A stretch of DNA of 64,000 nucleotides from an uncultured Nitrosospira sp. (GTDB lineage: Bacteria; Nitrospirota; Nitrospiria; Nitrospirales; Nitrospiraceae). Location: NCBI GenBank assembly GCA_900696515.1, contig CAADGK010000143.1, positions 1 to 64,000 on the forward strand, read 5' to 3'. The position numbers were made by a program, and so were the translations under genes. Position 1 is the first letter of the stretch. Each line of letters begins with the position of its first letter. Below the pieces are notes generated by a model, which was not told the origin of the DNA, searched no databases, and saw only the letters and a list, made by a program, of their open reading frames with translations. Shown piece after piece: positions 11,401-19,373 of this stretch.

Positions 11401-11741
11401 GTCGTTCTGAAAATCCTTGACGCTCCATCCGGCATCGCCAAGGTTTCCTCGAACGTAACAGTCTTGCCATCGACCATCACCAGCCGGTCCTGCTCCCGAA
11501 TAGACTCGGCAGCCCTCGGGGGGAACAGCGTCGAATCGTCCTGCCCGATAATGTCTTCTGCCGATCGCCCGAGGAGCCGGGCTGCCGCGGCATTGCACAA
11601 CCGATAGCGTCCGGTTCGGTCCTTCGTGAACATCGCATCAGGGGTTGCTTCGAGCAGCGTTCTAAAGTACGGACCCGCGTTCTCTAGGATATCTGTCTCG
11701 GGATAGGGATTCACTCGCCCTGGATAGCGCGACTCATTCAT
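5448..11741 (-). CDS. Giant multi-PAS sensor histidine kinase (about 13 PAS plus GAF)
   Basis: 2097 residues, no membrane segment, so a cytoplasmic sensor. The order is two PAS, one GAF (about residues 270-440), eleven further PAS modules mostly ending in a DITERK-type PAC motif, a coiled coil, HisKA (His1884 in GVAHEINNP) and an HATPase domain with the NAIECSPEGG, DQGAGI and GMGLGLS motifs. PAS modules of the WDWN/WDWD type recur (near residues 145, 570 and 1340), suggesting internal duplication. It probably phosphorylates the downstream response regulator at 4473. No obvious ribosome site precedes the ATG at 11741. Signals are unknown. Confidence 0.93.
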   Translation of the reverse strand: MNESRYPGRVNPYPETDILENAGPYFRTLLEATPDAMFTKDRTGRYRLCNAAAARLLGRSAEDIIGQDDSTLFPPRAAESIREQDRLVMVDGKTVTFEETLAMPDGASRIFRTTKGPMVDSEGRVCGLFGIARDITEQQQQEQALRESEERFRLAMQGANDGIWDWDLRTNEVYFSERWKAMIGYDDHELTDVYSEWESRLHPDDRARVMSGLTDYLQSRLDAYDVEFRLRKKDGSYCWIHARGKAVWDAEGRPIRMAGSHTDITERKREEVFQMAEKQALELVAKGTALNDVLAFICRTIEDQTAPMLCSVMLVTDDRAHLSLAAGPSLPEEYNRAISRIPIGPAIGSCGSAAHFKTPSIVTDIATDPLWKDYASVTLGHGLRACWSQPISGSTGTLLGTFAAYYQEVRAPQQADLKVVERASHIAALAIEHARSVEAVRESEERFRLIFLHEPECVKTVAPDGTLLTMNPAGLRMVEADSLEEVVGRSVMPLIHPDDRSAFWEVHCAAVNGSPRTLEFRIIGRKGQLRWMDTHSVPLRETGGMITAVLSVTRDITERKRLEQSGRDHHDRLRLAMDIAGLAIWDWNILTNEVVWSENCEQVKRLPPGSFEGTFDAYQRLVHPEDLPGLHADIESALSGRKPYHTEHRIVPPSGEVQWLEGNGVVYRDELGRPARMVGTVRNITGRKRGEQTLRLSEERYARATAVGQVGVWELDVRAGTYYGDKNLKAMFGYQGDELSTDPYAWLSIVHPDDQSIAMAHWQRIVRGETDDYQYELRMVRKDGRSIWTDVRGHAVRDADGQVTHLIGATLDITDRKRMEEALRDSEERHRSVVAAMAEGVVIQDGRGVIRACNASACRILGLTEDQILGRTSLDPHWKTIHEDGSPFPGETHPIVRTLRTGRPCEHVVMGVYRPDESIVWISINTQPIVSGLDRPLLGVVASFRDITGQRQQEADLKLFRTLLDQVTDSIEVIDPSTGRFLDGNRQSYESIGYTREELSRLTVPDIDPLVSASVFQKYMQHLREAEVPLRIESVHLRKDGTTFPVEVVAQIIRRTKEYVVAVVRDITERKKVEETLRENEERFRSLYDDNPSMYFTVASDGTILSVNRFGSQQLGYHPDELIGRPVSDVVYEEDYASVSQKLAKLFSDPTGGIESLEFRKRTKDGAIIWVQERLRVIRTKAREPVALIVCEDISTRKKIEAMLAEREEHFRLFIEHSPVALAMLDQEMRYLAVSRRWREDYHLGEQPLIGRSHYEIFPEIPERWRAVHRRCLAGAVEGCAEDPFIRLDGRTDWSRWEIRPWLRHEGTVGGIVIFSEDITARKQAEAAALESKQRFELAVRATNDGIWDWNILTGEQYWSDRHRELLRLESSDFVPTYAAWIGLIHPEDADRIDREIRRHLETREPYDMVVRVRMPDGSYRWFRDRGQAVWDSTGRPVRMVGSIADITEQRNAEQALREAHAELEQRVAERTAALRHSERRYAALVNSVDGIIMEFDPEASRITFVGAQSERIIGYPSKLWMDDPLFFRDHLHPDDRERVIAYCADMTKRGLNHEMEYRMRASDGRIIWIRDVVSLMHDERGKVKLCCILMDVTKHKEMVERLRLTQFAVDHASDQIFLVSPDGHFLDVNEAACGRLGYRKEELLAMSVMDIDLDYSRGAWRNEWEEFRQAGQRWMESRHRSKSGEVYPVEVTATHHVLNGQEMACAIIRDITDRKQAEVALRESELRYKLLTEATFDGIAIHDQGILLEVNTGLERMFGYQPGELIGRSILDLIADESRDIVIAKMQAGVRGPYEAIGRRKDGSTFPGEVVVRPHHYRGKEVRLVAGRDITERKHLEEARARYLETLEQQVAERSADIARLESQRAQTEKLAAMGRLAAGVAHEINNPIAGIKNAFTLVRQAIDPAHPNAEFAALIDREIARVASIIQNMYQLCRPETRVDETVDVWTLVKDLEALLMPLLQQRRLKFDVDLMASVQWLCLPRGDLMQVLLNLLSNAIECSPEGGTIVFSLREETDGVRLAVSDQGAGIDPEHLPHIFDPFYTTKTGRDQKGMGLGLSVSQSLVQALGGTIEVETELHRGSTFTLRLPRDRVGVKV

Positions 11742-12360
11742 ACTCGAACACCATGGTTCTCAGTGACCACGCGGACCGATGCCGGCAGGCATGCGGCGCT
11801 GAACGATCCAACAGAAGCGAAGACCCGCTGGTCAACCAGGCTGGAGACAGGAACGGGGGGAGAGGACATCACCGGCTGTGACATGTGACCCCAATCGGGT
11901 GAACCTCTTGATGACGGCTAAGTATTACATCGATGTAACATCACGCCTAACTAATTACACGTTTCGGCGATTCCGTCCATCGAGCTATTCAGCCTAGGTC
12001 TGAACAGCCCTAACAAGTCGCAGCGTGTGGGATCGCGGGGTTAGAAGAGGTGAGGTGCCTGAAGACAGTGAAGCGTCGTACGTGAAGTGTGAAGCGTCCG
12101 AATCCGGAGTGCTTCACATTGTCTCTGGTCGATCTGGTCTGTCTGTGGGAGGTGATGGGTGATCTTTCTACGCGCGAGTCGCGAGACCGGCGGGAAAAGT
12201 GAGACGGGCCGTAAGCGCCAGTGTTATGAGTCTTGTTCTCGCGCACATCCTGTAACCGACACTTCACGAGTCCCCATCGCTTCACGCTTCACATTTCACG
12301 TCTTTTTCTTCACGCTTCACGAACAACGCCTCGCGGCATTGTGTGACGTGTGACCGTTCG
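11742..12360. other. Long non-coding spacer with repeats and a palindrome
   Basis: No convincing gene. The first 250 bases are unique sequence, likely the promoter region of the giant kinase, with a perfect palindrome at 11925-11938. From about 12060 it is made of CGTGAAG/CTTCACG heptamers, a diverged family D element (12160-12248) and more heptamers up to the toxin gene stop. Confidence 0.7.
11925..11938. promoter_or_regulatory. 14-bp palindrome, possible operator
   Basis: TTACATCGATGTAA is a perfect inverted repeat in an otherwise unique spacer, about 185 bases upstream of the giant kinase start. Its length and AT-rich arms suit a dimeric regulator, but no regulator is identified. Confidence 0.35.
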
Positions 12361-12361
12361 G

Positions 12362-12787
12362 CTACAAATCGGCGGGGATTCTGGTAGGAATCGTTTGCCG
12401 CCCGTGCTTGCGGTACACCCGAAAATCGTGGTCGAGCGTCATCACCGTACCGGCTGAATAGCGCTCGGCCATGGACACCAGGCAGGCATCGGCCAACGAC
12501 ATGGGAACGGAGGCATATCGAAAGAGCAATTTCGCCACTGCAGGCATCGCTTCTTCCAGGTGAAACGGTACCGCGACAATCCCCCGAATCAGCAATTGCA
12601 TCACGGCCTGACTCCCTCCCGCCGACCGCCGAAGCAGAAAACAGGATTCGGCCAGCACGGCCTCGCATGTGAAGAACGGGGGTTTCACCGCAGCCCACTG
12701 AGCCACCGCCCACTGATGATGCCGATCACGGCGATTGAGAAACGCGACCAGGGGGCCGGTATCCAACAGGATAGGAGGAGCCGGCAT
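12362..12787 (-). CDS. vapC: PIN-domain toxin (VapC-like ribonuclease)
   Basis: About 141 residues with the PIN acidic set: Asp in LLDTGPLVAF, Glu in AVLAESCF, Asp in SLADACLVS and Asp in TLDHDF. PIN toxins are Mg-dependent RNases. The start overlaps the antitoxin stop as TGATG (ATG at 12787; a GTG at 12790 is also in frame), indicating translational coupling. With the upstream ribbon-helix-helix gene it forms a type II toxin-antitoxin pair. All acidic residues are present, so it appears intact. Confidence 0.88.
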   Translation of the reverse strand: MPAPPILLDTGPLVAFLNRRDRHHQWAVAQWAAVKPPFFTCEAVLAESCFLLRRSAGGSQAVMQLLIRGIVAVPFHLEEAMPAVAKLLFRYASVPMSLADACLVSMAERYSAGTVMTLDHDFRVYRKHGRQTIPTRIPADL

Positions 12788-13056
12788 CACCGGACGCCGG
12801 TCCGCTTGCGCCTGAGCGGACGTCCGAATTGTTTCAGATGCGCGGGATTGACCGACAAGTCCGCGGGTCCGGCAATACTGCCGGCAAGGTCCTTCGCCAA
12901 GATCAACGCCGATCCGTCCTGCCCCTTCCCGGCATGGTCGAGAAAGGCCGCGAGGGCTTCGCGAATCACCTCCGACTTGGTGCTCTTGCGGGAAGACGCC
13001 ACAGAAGTCAGCCGATGGTCCAGAGTATCGGACACTTTCAGCGACAGGATCTTCAT
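12787..13056 (-). CDS. Ribbon-helix-helix antitoxin of the PIN toxin
   Basis: 89 residues. The N-terminal MKILSLKVSDTLDHRL and the STKSEVIREALAAFL helix fit a CopG/MetJ-type ribbon-helix-helix DNA-binding domain; the basic C-terminal tail likely wraps the toxin. GAGGAA lies 4 bases before the ATG at 13056. First gene of the pair, as is usual for vapBC operons, and probably self-repressing. Confidence 0.85.
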   Translation of the reverse strand: MKILSLKVSDTLDHRLTSVASSRKSTKSEVIREALAAFLDHAGKGQDGSALILAKDLAGSIAGPADLSVNPAHLKQFGRPLRRKRTGVR

Positions 13057-13396
13057 GAATTCCTCACGTCATACCGCTATGTCGCGATGGTACTACGCAT
13101 GATGAATCGGATTCAAGCGTCGATCGCTATTCATGATTCATGGATGGAGTTTCAAGTTTCAAGGTCCAAGTTTCAAGGTCCAAGGTCCAAGTTTCAGGTT
13201 TCAAGGTTCGTGAGGCGAGAGGATCTCGTGAAGCGTGAAGCGCTCCGGACGGGGAGTTTCAGGCTATCCGAGAACTTGAAACCTGGAACATGAAACCTGA
13301 AACTCTTCTATCCATGAAACCTCAAATTCGAAACCCGAGACTCAACGCTTCACGTACGACGCTTCACCCTTCACCCTTCACGTCATGTCTCGTGGA
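13057..13396. repeat. Repeat-filled spacer (families A and B)
   Basis: No gene. GTTTCA heptamers with GGTCCAA variants at 13147-13210, a centre with TATCCGAGAAC, inverse TGAAAC units to about 13316, then CTTCACG-type heptamers up to 13384, next to the stop of the broken ATPase gene. Confidence 0.8.
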
Positions 13397-13971
13397 TCAG
13401 CCGAGCGTGTTCCGAAGCGCCGTCATCGTCTCCGCCAACGGTATCACGATCGCGCGATTCGCAACCGGGTATTGTTCAACACCCGGATAGACGATGAACC
13501 GGTGGGTGGCGTTGATATCCTCACAGCCCAGGTGGAACCCTTTCGAGACAGACGGCGCGAGCGACCGCTTGATCTCAATGGCGATCCGCCGACGCGATCC
13601 CTGTTCGATGACCAGATCGATCTCCGCGCCTGCCGCTGTCCGGTAAAACCAGGCGGTCGCCCCGTCCGGCATAACCGACCGGCTCGGCGGCGGTGGTCGA
13701 TGACGCCGCGCAGAACCTGAAACAGCCCGGGCACGCGCTGTATTTCGTCGAGAATGATCAATCGCCCGGTGTGGGTTTGAAAATACCGTCCGGGATCATC
13801 GAGTTTTGCAAGGTCGAGGTACACAGGAGACGGTGTGGTGCGGGCGGCCATCTCGTAAGCCAGCGTGGTTTTGCCGATCTGGCGCGGGCCTAAAATTGCG
13901 ACAGCGGGAAATTGTTCCAGCAACTGCAACAATTCTGTTTCTGCACGCCTCTTTATCATCCTTGTAAACAT
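13397..13971 (-). pseudogene. AAA_14/DUF4143 ATPase, internally deleted and frameshifted
   Basis: The N-terminal part (13971 to about 13690) carries Walker A GPRQIGKTT and the Walker B region LIILDEIQRVPGL. The C-terminal part (about 13690-13397) lies in another frame and holds the DUF4143 nuclease-like piece with GAEIDLVIEQ and IAIEIKRS. Intact members have about 380 residues; roughly half the protein, between the RRRAGR stretch and the C-terminal domain, is missing at the junction near 13685. It is probably a dead gene. Confidence 0.82.
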
Positions 13972-14351
13972 GCCACATCATGTCATATTTGCAAGGACGC
14001 AATTCAGCACATCCCCACACAGAACTCAGGTAGGAAGGTTCATGTCGCGGATGTCAGGTTTAGAAAGCGTAAAGCGCTTCTCGTGAGGCGCCCAAAGACC
14101 GTGAAGCGTCGTACGTGAAACGTGCGCGAGACAAGCACGACACGCGCGACTGAGGACTGAGGGGGAGAGTGATGAGTTGTGAGTTTTAAGTTATTAGTTG
14201 TTTCGACAACTCAACACTCACAATTCACAACTCTGGTCAACGCACGTCCCGCGTGAAGAACGAGATACGCTTCACCCTTCACGGTCTCTTGACGACCTTG
14301 CCGCTTCTTCGTTAGGGTATCACCGTCTCCATCAATTCAGCGGAGGACCCC
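13972..14351. other. Spacer between ATPase remnant and Uma2 gene
   Basis: No gene seen. It holds short CGTGAAG heptamers, a family D fragment near 14126-14150, and direct repeat A (14151-14275). GGAGG at its right end serves the Uma2 gene. Confidence 0.6.
14151..14275. repeat. Direct repeat A flanking the Uma2 gene
   Basis: About 125 bases nearly identical to 14945-15070. It includes an imperfect hairpin whose core is AGTTGTTTCGACAACT (TTCG loop), with arms of GTGAGT/ACTCAC type. Confidence 0.85.
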
Positions 14352-14909
14352 ATGTCTCTTCCACACCGGGTTCGATTCAACTACGAAGACTTCCTGCTCT
14401 TTCCCGAGGATGGGAAGCGTCACGAGATCATCGACGGAGACCACTTCATGACACCGGCGCCGAACACTAAACACCAACGAGTCTCAGGTAGCCTGTTCAA
14501 CGCTCTCACAAACTTTCTCAAAATCCGAAAGAGTGGGGAGGCCTTCGCCGCTCCCTACGATGTAGTCCTCTCCGATGAGGATATCGTCGAGCCGGATTTG
14601 CTCTTCATCTCTGCCGCCCGTGCGACCATCATCACGGATAAGAATATTCAAGGCCCACCGGACCTTGTCGTCGAGATCCTCTCTGCCGGGACCAGGAAAA
14701 CCGATGAGGTCATCAAGCGAAAACTCTACGAACGGTACGGGGTGCGTGAATACTGGATCGTGGACCCGGAATTGGAAGGCATCAAAATTTACCGGCTGAC
14801 GGACCAGGGCTATGTCCGAGCCGCCGAGCTGGCGCGGGAAGCGAACGACAGCCTTCCCACCCCGCTGCTGCCGGGCTTCCAGGTGCCGCTCGCCGAAATT
14901 TTTGCGTGA
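14352..14909 (+). CDS. Uma2-family putative PD-(D/E)XK endonuclease (DUF820)
   Basis: 185 residues. The Uma2 fold is recognisable from HEIIDGDHFMTPAPN, IVEPDLLFIS, PPDLVVEILSAGTRKTD, KLYERYGVREYWIVDPE and the C-terminal LPGFQVPLAEIF. The conserved Asp and Glu of the nuclease core are present. GGAGG is 4 bases before the ATG. It is a lone plus-strand gene bracketed by direct repeats, so it is probably a mobile cassette. Cellular role is unknown; the family is abundant in cyanobacteria and other bacteria with many repeats. Confidence 0.87.
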   Translation: MSLPHRVRFNYEDFLLFPEDGKRHEIIDGDHFMTPAPNTKHQRVSGSLFNALTNFLKIRKSGEAFAAPYDVVLSDEDIVEPDLLFISAARATIITDKNIQGPPDLVVEILSAGTRKTDEVIKRKLYERYGVREYWIVDPELEGIKIYRLTDQGYVRAAELAREANDSLPTPLLPGFQVPLAEIFA

Positions 14910-14944
14910 AGCGTGAAGGGTACGCGAGGCGAGCACGACACGAC

Positions 14945-15070
14945 TGAGGACGGAGGGGGAGAGTGGTGAGTAGTGAGTTTTAAGTTATTAGTTGTTTCGA
15001 CAACTCAACACTCACAATTCACAACTCTGGTCAACGCACGTCTCGCGTGGAAAAACGAAATACGTTTCAC
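14945..15070. repeat. Direct repeat B flanking the Uma2 gene
   Basis: Second copy of the 14151-14275 repeat, same orientation, starting 36 bases after the Uma2 stop. The pair could be the target of recombination or mark insertion of the cassette. Confidence 0.85.
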
Positions 15071-15082
15071 GCTTCACGTCTT

Positions 15083-18000
15083 CTAGAATTCCTCAAAATC
15101 CTCGCTCGCGCTGCGGCGATCCTTGCCGTTGCCCCCCGCAACACCGGCTTTGGCAGGAGTTTCAGGTTTCATGTTGCGGGTTTCAGGTTTCAAGTTTCTC
15201 GTTTCAGGTTGCGGGGTTCGGGGTTTAAGGTTCAGGGTTCGAGTGTCATGCGGCAAGTTCTTCCGGTTATTTGAAACTTGGAACTTTGAACTTGAAACTC
15301 CCTGCGTTTCCGTCCCATTCAGCTTGAACACTTCCACCTGCTGCATCAGCGCCCTCGCCTGTTCCTTCATCGACTGAGCCGCCGAGGTGGTCTCTTCCAC
15401 CAGCGCCGCGTTTTGCTGCGTCGTCTCGTCCATCGACATGATCGCCTTGTTCACCTGCCCGAGCCCGCTGGCCTGTTCCTGCGAGGCGGCGCTGATCTCG
15501 GCGATGATGTCCGTCACCCGTTTGACCGAGATGACGATCTCCTCCAAGGTCTTGCCGGATTGATTCACCAATTCGCTGCCGTCGCCGACCCGCTGTATCG
15601 ACTCATTGATCAGTCCCTTGATCTCTTTGGCCGCGGTGGCCGACCGCTGAGCCAAATTCCTCACTTCCGCCGCCACCACGGCGAATCCTCGCCCGTGTTC
15701 ACCGGCCCGCGCGGCTTCCACCGCCGCGTTCAACGCCAACAGATTCGTCTGGAAGGCGATCTCATCGATCACGGTGATGATGTCGGCGATCTTCTTGCTG
15801 CTCGTGTTGATCTCCTCCATCGCACCCACGGCCCGTTGGGTCACGGCCCCGCCTTTGTCCGCAATCTCCCGCGCCGCAATGGCCAGTTGATCGGCACGCT
15901 TGGCATTGTCGGCGTTCTGCTTGACGGTGGAGGTCATTTCCTCCATCGACGCCGCGGTTTCCTCGAGCGCCGACGCCTGTTCGCTGGTCCGCTGCGACAG
16001 ATCTTCATTCCCCTTGGTGATCTGCTCCGATGCGGTCGTGACCGCCTCGACGGCTTCCCGTACCGTGTTCATGGTGGTGGTCAGGTTGGTAAGGGCTTCG
16101 TTGATGCTGACCTTTACCTTATTCAGTTCTCCCTCATACATTCCCTGTATCGGTCTGGTCAGATCACCCTGAGCCAAGGCTCCAAGCGAACTCTGCGCCT
16201 CGCCCATACAGGATTCCAGCTGAGCCTGAGCCTGCTTCTGTGCCGTGATGTCCGTGGCAAACTCCACCACCTTGAACGGCCGGCCCATTTCATCCTTGAT
16301 CGGATTGTACGAAGCCTGAATCCAAACGTCCTTCCCTCCCTTGCCCAACCGACGATAGACGCCGCTGTCGGGCTCCCCGCGACCCAACTTCTGCCAGAAG
16401 GCCGCATACTCCCCTGTACCGGTATACGCCGGATCGCAGAACATCCGGTGATGGTGTCCCTTGATTTCCTCGAGACTGTACCCGACCGTCTGCAAGAAGT
16501 TGTCGTTCGCCGTGACGATCGTTCCATCCAGGGTGAATTCGATCGTGGCATAGGTCTTATCGATGGCATCCATAATGCCCTTCATATTCTGACGCTGAAT
16601 CTCTTGTTCCGTAATGTCATATCGCACGCCGAGGTACTTGCGTGGCTTCCCGGTTTTCTTGTCGACAAAGGGCGCGATCACGGCATCCACGTAATACGGG
16701 GTGCCGTCTTTTGCCCGGTTTTTCACAACGCCGCGAAAGATCTGCCCGCGACCGATGGTCGCCCACATCTGTTTGAACACGTCCTTCGGCATATCGGGAT
16801 GTCGCGTGGTGTTGTGTCCATGTCCGATCAATTCCTCCTTCGAGTATTTTGACACCTGGAGAAACTTCTCGTTGATCGACATGATATCGCCCTTGAGGTT
16901 CGCTTCCGAGACAATCGAGGTCAGGTTCATGATTTCCTCACGAACCTTATATTCATCGCGCATCTCCTGGGCCTCTAATTGCTTCGCCGTCACGTCTGAC
17001 CCGAAGATCACAACTTTGTAAATATTCCCGATGCTGTTGAGGATCGGATAGTAAGCGGCCTGAATCCAGACCTCTTTGTTGCCCTTGCCGACCAACTGGT
17101 AGGTCCCGGTCTCATACTCGCCTCGACCGAGCTTGCCCCAGAGAGCCTGGTACTCGGAACTGTTCGCATAGGCCGACTCGCAAAACATCCGGTGGTGCTG
17201 TCCCTTGATCTCCTCCAGGCCATAGCCCATCGTCTTCAGGAAATTCTCGTTGGCCGTGATCACCGTCCCATCCAGATTGAACTCCACCACGGCTTGCGCT
17301 CGGTTGATCGCGAGCAGTTTTCCCTTGTACTCCGCGTTTCGATTTTTGTGCTCCGTGATGTCGGTGGCAAACTTCATGATCTTGTAGACCTTGCCGTCGG
17401 CATCCAGGACTGGATTGTACGAGGTCTGCAGCCAGATCTCCTTGCCGCCCTTCCCGAGCCGCCGATAGGCGCCCAACTCGAACTCCCCGCGGTTCAGCTT
17501 ATGCCAGATTGCGGTGTACTCGTCGCTGTTGGCATAAGCCGGCTCACAAAACATGCGATGATGCCGCCCTTTGATCTCCTCCAGGCCATAGCCCGTGGTC
17601 TTCAGGAAGTTCTCGTTCGCCGTGAGGACCGTGCCGTCCAGATTGAACTCGACAATGGCTTGGGACGTCCCGATGGCCTGCATCACCCCGTTCAACTCCG
17701 CCGTTTGCGCCTGCTGTGTGTTCGCGGCGGTCTGCAACGTCTCCGCCATCTGATTAAACGCCGTCGCCAGCTTCCCGATTTCGTCCTGCACTGTGACGGT
17801 GACGCGGTGCGCCAGGTTGCCCTGTTGGAGATGATACGCCCCGTCCAGCACCTTCATCAGATTCTCGACGATCAACTTGGACACGAACCACACGGTCCAG
17901 ACCCCGATCAACAGCGCAACGGCATTCAACGTCATCTGTGTCCCGTTGAGCGAGGCGCTGAGACTCTGACTGTGGGCATAACTCTGCTCCGCCTGCCGCT

Positions 18001-18517
18001 GGTTCTCGGCGACCAACTGATCCAGCCCCTCGAAGATCACCGCGAGCTTTTCCTTGAGTTCGACCCGTTGGACCTCCGCCGCCTTGTCCTTGCGCAGACT
18101 CTTGCTGAGGTCGAGGACTTTTTTGCGGACCTCCTTGTACGCCGGCATGCCGTCCTTGACCTGTTCAAACGCCTTTCGCTCTGACTCCGTCACGATGGCG
18201 GGCTCGTACTTTTCCAGCAACCCTTCGATCTTGGTATCCGCTTCAACAATCTCCCGGCTTTGCGCCTCCATCGTGGCCGCATCATCCGCCAGGAGGTGCC
18301 ACATCACGAGATTGCTCCGCTTCAACATCGTGGCCCGAAGCTCACTCAGTACCGTGATGGGAATCACGTTGGTTGTATAAATGGATTCCACCTGGCCGGT
18401 CAGCTGATTCATCCCCACCACGGACATCCCCCCGATGACGAGCAGCAACAGCCCCGACAGTCCGAAGCCGCAAATCAGTTTCTTCTTGATGCCCAGGTTC
18501 CTGAATCGGTTCAACAT
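15083..18517 (-). CDS. Transmembrane chemoreceptor with four PAS domains and a repeat-derived tail
   Basis: 1144 residues. Membrane segments near residues 15-35 and 190-215 flank a helical periplasmic domain; then HAMP, four PAS domains (about 285-395, 405-515, 525-650, 655-765), and the MCP signalling domain with the conserved tip near residue 930. The third PAS is the Aer-like [10 protein letters not shown] type. Residues about 1073-1119 are encoded by family B repeats ([16 protein letters not shown]), and the protein ends in DFEEF, resembling the C-terminal pentapeptide that tethers CheR/CheB. A GGAGAGGGGAG site precedes the ATG. It lies 184 bases downstream of cheW, likely co-transcribed. 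Confidence 0.92.
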   Translation of the reverse strand: MLNRFRNLGIKKKLICGFGLSGLLLLVIGGMSVVGMNQLTGQVESIYTTNVIPITVLSELRATMLKRSNLVMWHLLADDAATMEAQSREIVEADTKIEGLLEKYEPAIVTESERKAFEQVKDGMPAYKEVRKKVLDLSKSLRKDKAAEVQRVELKEKLAVIFEGLDQLVAENQRQAEQSYAHSQSLSASLNGTQMTLNAVALLIGVWTVWFVSKLIVENLMKVLDGAYHLQQGNLAHRVTVTVQDEIGKLATAFNQMAETLQTAANTQQAQTAELNGVMQAIGTSQAIVEFNLDGTVLTANENFLKTTGYGLEEIKGRHHRMFCEPAYANSDEYTAIWHKLNRGEFELGAYRRLGKGGKEIWLQTSYNPVLDADGKVYKIMKFATDITEHKNRNAEYKGKLLAINRAQAVVEFNLDGTVITANENFLKTMGYGLEEIKGQHHRMFCESAYANSSEYQALWGKLGRGEYETGTYQLVGKGNKEVWIQAAYYPILNSIGNIYKVVIFGSDVTAKQLEAQEMRDEYKVREEIMNLTSIVSEANLKGDIMSINEKFLQVSKYSKEELIGHGHNTTRHPDMPKDVFKQMWATIGRGQIFRGVVKNRAKDGTPYYVDAVIAPFVDKKTGKPRKYLGVRYDITEQEIQRQNMKGIMDAIDKTYATIEFTLDGTIVTANDNFLQTVGYSLEEIKGHHHRMFCDPAYTGTGEYAAFWQKLGRGEPDSGVYRRLGKGGKDVWIQASYNPIKDEMGRPFKVVEFATDITAQKQAQAQLESCMGEAQSSLGALAQGDLTRPIQGMYEGELNKVKVSINEALTNLTTTMNTVREAVEAVTTASEQITKGNEDLSQRTSEQASALEETAASMEEMTSTVKQNADNAKRADQLAIAAREIADKGGAVTQRAVGAMEEINTSSKKIADIITVIDEIAFQTNLLALNAAVEAARAGEHGRGFAVVAAEVRNLAQRSATAAKEIKGLINESIQRVGDGSELVNQSGKTLEEIVISVKRVTDIIAEISAASQEQASGLGQVNKAIMSMDETTQQNAALVEETTSAAQSMKEQARALMQQVEVFKLNGTETQGVSSSKFQVSNNRKNLPHDTRTLNLKPRTPQPETRNLKPETRNMKPETPAKAGVAGGNGKDRRSASEDFEEF
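15159..15301. repeat. Family B repeat inside the chemoreceptor gene end
   Basis: GTTTCAx heptamers with variants, overlapping the 3' end of the receptor reading frame at 15083-18517. The frame stays open through it and gives a Lys/Glu/Thr-rich repetitive peptide. Confidence 0.75.
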
Positions 18518-18540
18518 AGCACTCCCCTCTCCTGCACCAT

Positions 18541-18605
18541 CAGTCTGGTCGGTCTCGTCTATCTGGTCAGTCTGGTTTCTTTGGTTTGTTTGGTTTCTTT
18601 GGATC
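18541..18605. repeat. Family C repeat (CTGGTC-rich)
   Basis: Degenerate tandem units such as CTGGTCGGTCT and TTTGGTTTG between the receptor start and cheW. A related but inverted element lies at 35050-35128, and a short trace at 12122-12148. Confidence 0.6.
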
Positions 18606-18701
18606 TACAACTCAACCGTCAACATTCACTTCTCACTTCCTACTACCCACTCACGCTTCACAAGATACGCTTCACACCCGCCTTGACAACCGTTTCTCCC
18701 C

Positions 18702-19220
18702 TTATGCCGCCACCGCGCTATTGGCACCCGACAGATCGCCCTCGCTCAACAACGAATCCATGTCCAGCAAGGCCACCAGTTTGTCTCCGGACTTCCCGAT
18801 GCCGTTCAAGAATCTGACGTCCACGTTGGCCCCGAACTGCGGAGGCGCCTGAATGTCTTTCTGCGCGATATCCAAGACATCGGACACCGCGTCGACGACA
18901 AGCCCCATGACCTTGTCGCGCACCACCACGACGATGATGACCGTAAACGTCGTATAGTCGATCGTCGGCATCCCGAACTTCGTGCGGAGTTCGACGATCG
19001 GAACAATGGTCCCCCGGAGATTCAAGACTCCTTTGATATGGGATGGCGTATTCGGGATTTTGGTCACGGTCGTATAGCCCTTGATTTCCTGGACGCGGAG
19101 AATATCCACGCCATACAGCTCTTCGCCAAGATTAAATGTCAAAAATTGGCTTCCCTCGGTCGTCAGTCCGGTCTCCTGGTTGGGCTCTTTCACCGCCGTC
19201 TCGTTGGCCGCTCCCGACAT
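18702..19220 (-). CDS. cheW: Chemotaxis coupling protein CheW
   Basis: 172 residues; one CheW domain (FLTFNLGEELYGVDILRVQE, then HIKGVLNLRGTIVPIVELR) that joins receptors to CheA. The N-terminal 25 residues are an unstructured Glu/Thr-rich extension. AAGGAGGA precedes the ATG at 19220. First gene of a pair with the receptor downstream. A sigma-28 promoter at 19345-19371 lies about 125 bases upstream. Confidence 0.95.
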   Translation of the reverse strand: MSGAANETAVKEPNQETGLTTEGSQFLTFNLGEELYGVDILRVQEIKGYTTVTKIPNTPSHIKGVLNLRGTIVPIVELRTKFGMPTIDYTTFTVIIVVVVRDKVMGLVVDAVSDVLDIAQKDIQAPPQFGANVDVRFLNGIGKSGDKLVALLDMDSLLSEGDLSGANSAVAA

Positions 19221-19238
19221 GGTTCCTCCTTCATCCGG

Positions 19239-19334
19239 CGTGAAGCGTATTTCGTGAAGGGTATCTCGTTTCCGGATTCGGACGCTTCACACTTCACGTA
19301 CGACGCTTCACCCTGTACGTTTCACACTTCACGA
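19239..19334. repeat. CGTGAAG/CTTCACG-heptamer inverted repeat (family A)
   Basis: CGTGAAG units, a centre with TTTCCGGATTCGGACG, then CTTCACG units. It lies within the cheW 5' UTR downstream of the sigma-28 site. The same plan occurs at 22018-22111 and 24625-24702. Confidence 0.75.
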
Positions 19335-19344
19335 ACTACGGACT

Positions 19345-19371
19345 CTATCGGATCCCTGCGTGTTTTCTTGA
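19345..19371 (-). promoter_or_regulatory. Sigma-28 (FliA) promoter for cheW and the downstream chemoreceptor
   Basis: On the minus strand: TCAAGAAA at 19371-19364, 11 bases, TCCGATAG at 19352-19345. It sits immediately after the ferredoxin stop codon, about 125 bases before cheW. Confidence 0.6.
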
Positions 19372-19373
19372 AA

